NCBI GenBank assembly: GCA_945227095.1
Contig: CALYOC010000053.1
Span: forward strand, 1 to 5,812
Direction: 5' to 3'
DNA: 5,812 nucleotides
Source of the DNA: an uncultured Clostridia bacterium
Lineage (GTDB): Bacteria; Bacillota; Clostridia; Oscillospirales; Acutalibacteraceae
Of the stretch, positions 1 to 4,561 are shown one piece after another. Under the pieces are notes generated by a model. It was not told where the DNA came from, did not search any database, and was given only the letters and a program-made list of their open reading frames with translations. Position 1 is the stretch's first letter; every line of letters starts with the position of its first letter. The position numbers were made by a program, and so were the translations under genes.

Positions 1-46
1 AGATTGCCTCTTGTCTCGTGGGCTCGGAGATGTGTATAAGAGACAG
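1..46 (+). other. Illumina Nextera adapter remnant (P7 end, i7 index, read-2 primer, Tn5 mosaic end)
   Basis: This stretch is synthetic library sequence, not genome. Bases 28-46 are the 19-bp Tn5 mosaic end and 13-46 equal the 34-base Nextera read-2 transposase adapter. Bases 1-4 (AGAT) fit the end of the P7 flow-cell primer, and the eight bases 5-12 (TGCCTCTT) fit the i7 index I recall as N711. Genomic DNA therefore starts at 47. The orientation, adapter then insert, is what a read running through a short insert leaves at a contig end. In the frame of the downstream gene the adapter contains a TAA at 37-39, so no natural start can be sought here. Confidence 0.97.
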
Positions 47-1296
47 TTCTTGCCGCCTGCGGAATTCTTTCATCAATCGTCGGAACTCTCTTTGTAAGAG
101 GTAAAGAGGGCAAGGACCCGCAAAAGGCTCTTACAACCGGTACATATGTTTCAAGCGCATTGGTTATTGTCGCTTCCGGACTTGGCTCCTGGTTCACCTT
201 CGGAAACCTGAAGGCATTTGCCGCGGTTGTAGCAGGTCTTATCGTCGGAGTGCTTATCGGTACTCTTACTGAAGTATATACATCTGACAAATATCGTTCG
301 GTTAAGAAGATTGCCGATGAGTCCGAAACAGGCTCCGCGACAAATATTATCGCCGGTATTGCAGTAGGAATGAAGTCAACTGTATTCCCGATTATTCTTA
401 TCGCTTTGGCAATCATCATCTCAAATGCGGTCTTCGATCTGTACGGAATTGCCCTTACGGCGGTCGGAATGAACTCAACTGCCGGTATGACAATCGCAGT
501 AGATGCATATGGACCTATTGCAGATAACGCGGGCGGTATTGCAGAAATGAGCGGTTTGGAGGAGCATGTTCGCGAGACAACCGACAAGCTTGACTCCGTT
601 GGTAATACAACAGCCGCTATGGGTAAAGGCTTTGCAATCGGCTCTGCCGCTTTGACAGCCTTGGCACTCTTTGTTTCCTTCGCCAATGCCGCGGGCATCA
701 GCAGCATTGACTCGCTCAAGCCCCTTGTAGTAGTCGGATTGTTCATCGGCGGTATGCTTCCGTTCATCTTCTCCGCTTTGACAATGGGCTCTGTCGGTAA
801 AGCCGCTTCAAAAATGATTGAAGAAGTTCGCCGTCAGTTTAGAGAGAATAAGGGCATTATGGAGGGAACCACTAAGCCCGATTACAAATCCTGTGTTTCC
901 ATTTCCACAAAGGCAGCCCTCAAAGAGATGGTTGTTCCCGGTGTTCTCGCGGTTGTAGTTCCCGTTGCCGTCGGATTTATCCTCGGTGCGGAAGCGTTGG
1001 GCGGAATGCTTGCGGGCGCACTTGTAACCGGTGTACTTATGGCAATCTTTATGTCAAACTCCGGCGGCGCTTGGGATAATGCTAAGAAATATGTTGAGTC
1101 CGGCGTACACGGCGGCAAGGGTTCTCCCGCCCACAAGGCCGCGGTTGTCGGTGATACAGTAGGCGATCCGTTCAAGGATACATCAGGTCCTTCAATCAAC
1201 ATCTTGATTAAACTTATGACGGTTATATCCTTGATTCTTGCTCCTCTTATGGCAAGCGTCAATGGCGGACTCGGTTTTATCTCATACATTATGTAA
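47..1296 (+). CDS. hppA: Membrane-bound ion-pumping pyrophosphatase, K+-dependent type (5'-truncated)
   Basis: This integral membrane enzyme hydrolyses pyrophosphate and pumps Na+ and/or H+ out of the cytoplasm. The first whole genomic codon is at 49, leaving 415 residues plus stop; full proteins are usually near 670-700 residues, so roughly the N-terminal 40% is lost at the adapter junction. Visible family motifs are the DAYGPIADN loop (from 502), the [10 protein letters not shown] loop (601-630), [12 protein letters not shown] (1054-1089) and [14 protein letters not shown] (1153-1194), which hold the Asp and Lys residues that bind Mg-pyrophosphate. Ala followed by Gly three positions later (A-A-M-G) is the signature of K+-dependent enzymes; K+-independent ones carry Lys and Thr there. 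The DVGADLVGKVE motif and the glutamate that separates Na+ from H+ pumps lie upstream, so the ion cannot be decided. A TTG at 160 is an internal Leu codon, not the start. Several hydrophobic segments alternate with the loops, as the family requires. Confidence 0.96.
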
Positions 1297-1315
1297 GTAA
1301 TTGAAACTTAATTTA

Positions 1316-1352
1316 TCCCTCGGCTGCAAGCGCAGACCGAGGGATTTTTTAT
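1316..1352 (+). terminator. Rho-independent terminator of hppA
   Basis: TCCCTCGG (1316-1323) pairs with CCGAGGGA (1337-1344). The stem continues inward as CTGC (1324-1327) with GCAG (1332-1335), with one bulged A at 1336 and an AAGC loop. Six T residues follow at 1345-1350. The hairpin lies about 20 bases after the hppA stop and separates it from the metK unit. Confidence 0.93.
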
Positions 1353-1433
1353 TATGCAATTTACTTAATCTGTTGCTAATAGCAGACTGTGTCGAGCTTT
1401 GTCGGAGAAAGTTTAAATAGTTGCAATTTCGTA

Positions 1434-1462
1434 TTGACAAATAGGTGTTTTCGCGTTAAAAT
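1434..1462 (+). promoter_or_regulatory. Sigma-A type promoter of metK
   Basis: A perfect -35 box TTGACA (1434-1439) is followed by a 17-base spacer and a -10 box TAAAAT (1457-1462, five of six consensus positions). Transcription would begin near 1469, about 12 bases before the first helix of the SAM riboswitch. The stretch between the hppA terminator and this promoter (about 1353-1433) shows no gene or convincing signal. Confidence 0.85.
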
Positions 1463-1480
1463 TAGTTTACAATATAAAAT

Positions 1481-1576
1481 CTTATTAAGAGCGGTGGAGG
1501 GACTGGCCCTGTGAAGCCCGGCAACCTGCATTTTGCAAGGTGCCAAATCCTGCGGATATTGTATCTGAGAAATGAG
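1481..1576 (+). promoter_or_regulatory. SAM-I (S-box) riboswitch aptamer
   Basis: This RNA binds S-adenosylmethionine and shuts off the downstream metK. The S-box core is plain: GGTGGAGGGACTGGCCC, then GAAGCCCGGCAACC, then GGTGCCAAATCCTGC. P1 pairs 1481-1486 with 1571-1576 (one G-T pair). P3 is CCTGCA/TGCAAGG (1525-1540) with one bulge. P4 pairs 1553-1558 with 1562-1567. The conserved pseudoknot is TGGC (1504-1507) with GCCA (1542-1545). AAGAGCGG after P1 fits the kink-turn side. The ligand, coming from a downstream SAM synthetase, makes this product feedback. Confidence 0.97.
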
Positions 1577-1589
1577 GTTTGTGCTCATG

Positions 1590-1621
1590 AACACGCAGGA
1601 ATTTGCGTGTTTTATTTTTTT
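1590..1621 (+). terminator. SAM-riboswitch-controlled terminator before metK
   Basis: ACACGCA (1591-1597) pairs perfectly with TGCGTGT (1604-1610) around a six-base loop, followed by a T-rich tract at 1611-1621 with one A. It lies 14 bases after the aptamer P1 helix and 31 bases before the metK start, the usual place for the expression platform of a transcription-terminating S-box. With SAM bound, P1 would hold and this hairpin would form. Its left arm can alternatively pair with the aptamer (1594-1600 with 1548-1554). Confidence 0.9.
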
Positions 1622-1652
1622 ATCGGCAAGGACAATTTAAAGGAGAATTATT

Positions 1653-2840
1653 ATGGCAAGACATCTTTTTACATCTGAATCAGTTACACAAGGACACCCG
1701 GACAAGGTTTGCGACCAAATTTCCGACGGAATTCTTGACGCTATATTGGAGCAGGACCCACAGGCTCGTGTTGCGTGCGAGACAACCTGTACTACGGGTC
1801 AGGTTCTGATTATGGGAGAAATATCGACTACTGCCAATGTGGATATACCGAAGATAGCGAGAAGCATTATCTGTGATATCGGATACAATAGCGGGGATAT
1901 GGGATTTGACGGAAACTCCTGCGCGGTTTTGACAGCACTTGATAAGCAAAGTCCGGACATAGCTATGGGCGTTGATAAATCGTTTGAACTCAAGGGCGGA
2001 GAAGATGATGATTACAATTTAAACGGCGCAGGCGACCAGGGAATGATGTTCGGCTACGCGTGCGACGAAACAGCGGAGTATATGCCGCTTCCGATTTCCC
2101 TTGCTCACAAGCTTTCCAAGAGACTTGAACAGGTGAGAAAGGACGGCACCTTGACCTACCTACGGCCCGACGGCAAGAGTCAGGTAACGGTTGAGTATGA
2201 TGAAAACAACGAGCCTGTAAGAGTTGATACGGTTGTAGTATCGACACAGCACAGCCCGGAAGTCGAACTTGAGCAGATAAGAAAAGATGTTATCAAGTAT
2301 GTTATAACACCGGTTATCGACGAGCATTTACTTGACAACCATACTAAAATATATGTAAATCCGACAGGACGCTTTGTAACAGGCGGACCGGAGGGGGACA
2401 GCGGACTCACGGGGCGTAAGATTATTGTCGATACATACGGCGGATATGCTCGTCACGGCGGCGGTGCATTCAGCGGAAAGGACCCGACAAAGGTTGACAG
2501 GTCGGCGGCGTACGCGGCAAGGCATGTCGCTAAAAATATTGTAGCGGCAGGGCTTGCCAAGAGGTGTGAAGTAGAGATTGCGTATGCTATAGGTATAGCA
2601 AGACCTGTATCGGTAATGGTTGACACCTTCGGTACAGGCGTTCTTGCCGACGATGTTCTCGCCGATATCGTAAACGAGGTGTTCGATTTAAGGCCGGCGG
2701 CGATTATTGACTATTATGAGTTGAGAAAGCCGATTTACAGACAACTTGCTTCCTACGGTCATGTCGGTAGAGAGGACCTGTCCGTCAAATGGGAGGTACT
2801 TGACAAGGTTGAAATTTTGAAGAAAAAAGCAGGCATATAA
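1653..2840 (+). CDS. metK: S-adenosylmethionine synthetase (methionine adenosyltransferase)
   Basis: This cytoplasmic enzyme joins ATP and methionine to give S-adenosylmethionine, phosphate and pyrophosphate. At 395 residues it has the usual full length. GHPDK at residues 14-18 supplies the active-site His and Asp; signature one GAGDQG is at 125-130, followed by [19 protein letters not shown] at 241-256 and signature two GGGAFSGKD at 269-277 carry the phosphate- and metal-binding residues. I see no missing key residue. The ATG at 1653 is preceded by AGGAG at 1641-1645 with a seven-base gap, and the [18 protein letters not shown] start aligns with the family. The gene is alone in its unit, driven by the promoter at 1434-1462 and attenuated by the SAM-I riboswitch. 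It converges on ribU across a shared terminator. The pyrophosphate it releases is a substrate for the upstream hppA type of enzyme, though nothing links their control. Confidence 0.99.
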   Translation: MARHLFTSESVTQGHPDKVCDQISDGILDAILEQDPQARVACETTCTTGQVLIMGEISTTANVDIPKIARSIICDIGYNSGDMGFDGNSCAVLTALDKQSPDIAMGVDKSFELKGGEDDDYNLNGAGDQGMMFGYACDETAEYMPLPISLAHKLSKRLEQVRKDGTLTYLRPDGKSQVTVEYDENNEPVRVDTVVVSTQHSPEVELEQIRKDVIKYVITPVIDEHLLDNHTKIYVNPTGRFVTGGPEGDSGLTGRKIIVDTYGGYARHGGGAFSGKDPTKVDRSAAYAARHVAKNIVAAGLAKRCEVEIAYAIGIARPVSVMVDTFGTGVLADDVLADIVNEVFDLRPAAIIDYYELRKPIYRQLASYGHVGREDLSVKWEVLDKVEILKKKAGI

Positions 2841-2860
2841 AAAGCATTTGCAAATAATAA

Positions 2861-2897
2861 AACGAGCAGAGATTTAGTTTAATAATCTCTGCTCGTT
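2861..2897. terminator. Shared bidirectional terminator between metK and ribU
   Basis: A perfect 14-bp stem pairs 2861-2874 with 2884-2897 around a nine-base loop. On the plus strand it is followed by GCC and then T-rich sequence (2901-2910), which overlaps the ribU stop codon. On the minus strand the hairpin is followed by TTATTATTT. It sits 20 bases after the metK stop and 11 bases after the ribU stop, so it can close both convergent units. Confidence 0.9.
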
Positions 2898-2908
2898 GCC
2901 TTTTATTT

Positions 2909-3520
2909 TTATTTGCTTTCCGGGTTGCCCTTTAAAACTTTTGAAAGCGGCTTGTAAATGAGCATTGTAATTCCTGCGCATAACAGTCCCTTTACAAAAG
3001 TAAACGGTATATTGAATATACAAAGTGCTTGGAATATACTTTTCACTCCGGGGAGTAAAGCCTTGTATAATCCCAATACCGCTTGCTCCGGAAATTTCAA
3101 AACGGAGTAGTAGAGGGGATAGATTATAAAATAGTTTATCGGAAGGCTGACGATTGCCATAGCCGCGGCGCCGGAAATTGCCGCGATAAGTGCGATTTTC
3201 TTTGTCTTGTGTTTCATATAAATGAGACCTGCCGTGAGCGAGAAAGCCGCACCGAGTATAAAGTTTGACAGCTCTCCGACAAATCCGCTTTGGCTGACTG
3301 CCATATGTATTAGGTTTTTAATCAGCGCAATCAGAACTCCCGCCACCGGGCCGTACGCAAACGCGCCTATGAGCTCCGGCAGGTCGGAAAAATCGAGCTT
3401 GATAAAGCTTGGCATTATCGGAATCGGAATTTCAATGTATTGAAGTGCCACCGCAACGGCGGTCAGCATACCTACTCCGACAATAAGTCGTGTCTTCTTA
3501 AATTGTTTTGTTTGTTTCAT
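2909..3520 (-). CDS. ribU: Riboflavin ECF transporter substrate-binding (S) component RibU
   Basis: This small membrane protein captures riboflavin and imports it together with the shared EcfA/EcfA'/EcfT energizing module, which is not in this window. The 203-residue length is normal for the family. After a short basic N-terminus, helix one (about 12-30) contains A21-x3-A25, fitting the AxxxA contact to EcfT. The RibU hallmark KLDFSDLPELIGAF (41-54) follows, then YGPVAG and LIKN (56-70) and GELSNF (82-87). About six hydrophobic segments can be drawn. A basic tail ends the protein. The ATG at 3520 has AAAGGAG (3533-3527) six bases ahead. The FMN riboswitch immediately upstream independently supports riboflavin as substrate. 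The gene is monocistronic, divergent from tdk and convergent with metK. Confidence 0.96.
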   Translation of the reverse strand: MKQTKQFKKTRLIVGVGMLTAVAVALQYIEIPIPIMPSFIKLDFSDLPELIGAFAYGPVAGVLIALIKNLIHMAVSQSGFVGELSNFILGAAFSLTAGLIYMKHKTKKIALIAAISGAAAMAIVSLPINYFIIYPLYYSVLKFPEQAVLGLYKALLPGVKSIFQALCIFNIPFTFVKGLLCAGITMLIYKPLSKVLKGNPESK

Positions 3521-3523
3521 CTC

Positions 3524-3558
3524 TTTCTCCTTTACTTTTGAGGTTAATTTAGGAGAAA
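3524..3558 (-). promoter_or_regulatory. Candidate hairpin masking the ribU ribosome binding site
   Basis: On the minus strand TTTCTCCT (3558-3551) is perfectly complementary to AGGAGAAA (3531-3524), which contains the ribU Shine-Dalgarno sequence. The eight-bp stem encloses a 19-base loop. It lies after the candidate terminator and just before the start codon. If it forms, ribU translation would be reduced; whether the FMN aptamer influences it is inference. The complementarity is seen directly, the role is not. Confidence 0.5.
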
Positions 3559-3562
3559 ATGG

Positions 3563-3598
3563 TAAAAAATAACCGCTCGGCGATAGTTTCGTCGGCGG
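3563..3598 (-). terminator. Candidate FMN-riboswitch-controlled terminator before ribU
   Basis: On the minus strand CCGC (3598-3595) pairs with GCGG (3576-3573), and the stem continues with interrupted CG pairs (a bulged A and an A-C mismatch) around an AAACTAT loop. TTATTTTTTA follows at 3572-3563. The position between aptamer and start codon is right for a transcription-attenuating platform, but the stem is imperfect, so its strength is uncertain. A second small hairpin, CCTG/CAGG with a TTTT loop (3617-3606), lies between it and the aptamer. Confidence 0.65.
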
Positions 3599-3629
3599 AA
3601 ATTGACCTGAAAACAGGATTTATCATTTT

Positions 3630-3752
3630 CTTCTTTCATCCGGACTTTACCGTCGGCTTTGGAATTGCACCAAATCAGGGATATGAGAATATCCGTTGTA
3701 GGCTCAGGCTTGCGCCATTACTACCGGTGAGGAATTTCACCTCGCCTCGAAG
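3630..3752 (-). promoter_or_regulatory. FMN riboswitch (RFN element)
   Basis: This aptamer binds flavin mononucleotide and lowers expression of ribU when flavin is plentiful. Read on the minus strand, it shows the RFN blocks in order: CTTCGAGGCGAGG, TGAAATTCCTCACCGG with P2 GAGG/CCTC, P3 GTAG/CTAC enclosing GGC-GCAA-GCC, an extra hairpin GGATAT-TCTC-ATATCC in the variable arm, P4 TTTGG/CCAAA with GATTTGGTGCAATTCC, then AAAGCCGACGGTAAAGTCCGGATG for P5, and GAAG closing P1 against CTTC. The P4 loop reads GTGCAATT where the reference is often GTGAAATT, a tolerated position as far as I recall. The element starts about 11 bases after the predicted transcription start. Confidence 0.96.
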
Positions 3753-3769
3753 TTTTTTATTGTATATAT

Positions 3770-3798
3770 ATTATATTCACAATGATAATTTTTGTCAA
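3770..3798 (-). promoter_or_regulatory. Consensus sigma-A promoter of ribU
   Basis: On the minus strand a perfect TTGACA (3798-3793) is separated by exactly 17 bases from a perfect TATAAT (3775-3770). Transcription would start near 3763, just ahead of the FMN aptamer. Full consensus boxes suggest a strong basal promoter, leaving control to the riboswitch. Confidence 0.92.
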
Positions 3799-3857
3799 TA
3801 TGATTTTAAAACGGCAATTTTAGTTATTTTGTCTAATTTTTGCCCCGATTATTTGGC

Positions 3858-3886
3858 TTGACTTTACGGCTTGCAAGTGCTAACAT
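3858..3886 (+). promoter_or_regulatory. Probable promoter of tdk
   Basis: TTGACT (3858-3863, five of six) lies 17 bases before TAACAT (3881-3886, four of six), giving a start near 3893 and a leader of about 35 bases. An alternative is TTGCAA (3871-3876) with TAAAAT (3893-3898) at a 16-base gap. The -35 boxes of this promoter and the ribU promoter are about 60 bases apart, back to back. Apart from these signals I see nothing in 3800-3857, which is very AT-rich. Confidence 0.6.
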
Positions 3887-3927
3887 ATTCGCGTAAAATT
3901 ACTTCAGCAGAGGAAGTGCTTGTAATT

Positions 3928-4503
3928 ATGGCAAAGCTTTATTTTAAATACGGAGCTATGGGTTCGTCGAAATCGGCGCAGGCTCTTATTACAAAGTTTA
4001 ATTATGAGGAACGCGGTATGCGCGTTTGGCTCATCAAGCCGGGAATAGATACAAGGGACGGCGCCGACATTTTGAAATCGAGAATAGGCTTGGAGCAAAA
4101 GGCGGACATAATTTATTCCGGCACAAGCCTGTGGGACGAATTTGAAAGCCGTATGAGTAATAAAATTGATGTTATCATAGCCGATGAATGTCATTTCTTT
4201 ACCGAGCGGCAAATTGACGATATGCGCCGAATAGTCGATGAATGTGAGGTTCCCGTCATTTGCTACGGACTTCGGACGGACTTTAAGGCAAAGCTCTTTC
4301 CTGCCAGTGCAAGGCTTTTTGAATTGGCGGATAAGATTGCCGAGGTCAAATCAATCTGCGAATGCGGCAGGAAGGCGATAATTAACGCGAGAACGGACGA
4401 AAACGGAAAGATAGTCACTCACGGTGATAGGATAAAACTCGGCGGAAATGAGCTATACACCGCTATGTGTCACAGCTGCTGGAAAAAGGCGCAAAAGCAG
4501 TAA
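3928..4503 (+). CDS. tdk: Thymidine kinase (type II, bacterial Tdk)
   Basis: This cytoplasmic salvage enzyme phosphorylates thymidine to dTMP with ATP. The 191 residues from the ATG at 3928 match the usual size. An in-frame TTG at 3871 would add 19 residues with no family match, whereas MAKLYFKYGAMGSSKS is the expected beginning; AGGAAG at 3911-3916 stands 11 bases ahead of the ATG. The P-loop is GAMGSSKS at 9-16, with Ser where Walker A usually has Gly before Lys. DECHFF at 86-91 carries the probable catalytic Glu87 (DEAQFF in other members). YGLRTDFKAKLF (113-124) and the lasso region before the C-terminus follow. Cys144, Cys146, Cys181 and Cys184 form the likely zinc site. The gene is monocistronic, diverges from ribU and converges on the MMPL gene. 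I see no truncation. Confidence 0.97.
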   Translation: MAKLYFKYGAMGSSKSAQALITKFNYEERGMRVWLIKPGIDTRDGADILKSRIGLEQKADIIYSGTSLWDEFESRMSNKIDVIIADECHFFTERQIDDMRRIVDECEVPVICYGLRTDFKAKLFPASARLFELADKIAEVKSICECGRKAIINARTDENGKIVTHGDRIKLGGNELYTAMCHSCWKKAQKQ

Positions 4504-4525
4504 TAAGTAAATCAAATGTCAATAT

Positions 4526-4560
4526 ACAAGAAGGGATGTGATAAACACATCCCTTCTTGT
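4526..4560. terminator. Perfect 15-bp hairpin between convergent tdk and MMPL gene
   Basis: Bases 4526-4540 pair without mismatch with 4546-4560 around an ATAAA loop. It starts 22 bases after the tdk stop and ends one base before the stop codon of the opposite gene (4562-4564). The flanks are AT-rich but lack a clean T run on either side (GTTATTTATTT on plus, ATATTGACATTT on minus), so it is a probable but atypical bidirectional terminator. Confidence 0.78.
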
Positions 4561-4561
4561 G

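Noticed and set aside
160..162. TTG as the start of the pyrophosphatase
   Set aside because: The frame stays open and family-like from 49 onward; the TTG is an internal Leu codon and the real start is lost at the adapter.
882..1289. Minus-strand open frame opposite hppA
   Set aside because: It mirrors the GC-rich codons of hppA on the other strand, has no recognisable domain and no credible ribosome binding site.
1371..1384. Small inverted repeat TGCT-AAT-AGCA upstream of the metK promoter
   Set aside because: Four base pairs with a three-base loop is within chance expectation, and no conserved operator sequence is visible.
1603..1809. Plus-strand open frame starting in the metK leader
   Set aside because: It begins inside the riboswitch terminator and runs out of frame through the start of metK.
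3559..3861. Plus-strand open frame of 100 codons with an AGGAG just upstream
   Set aside because: It lies antisense to the ribU leader, FMN aptamer and promoter, which explain every conserved block. The AGGAG is only three bases from the ATG and is the complement of the ribU hairpin arm. The translation resembles no protein I know.
3871..3927. Upstream TTG start for tdk adding 19 residues
   Set aside because: The extra residues do not resemble Tdk, they overlap the predicted -10 box, and the ATG at 3928 has its own Shine-Dalgarno sequence and the expected N-terminus.
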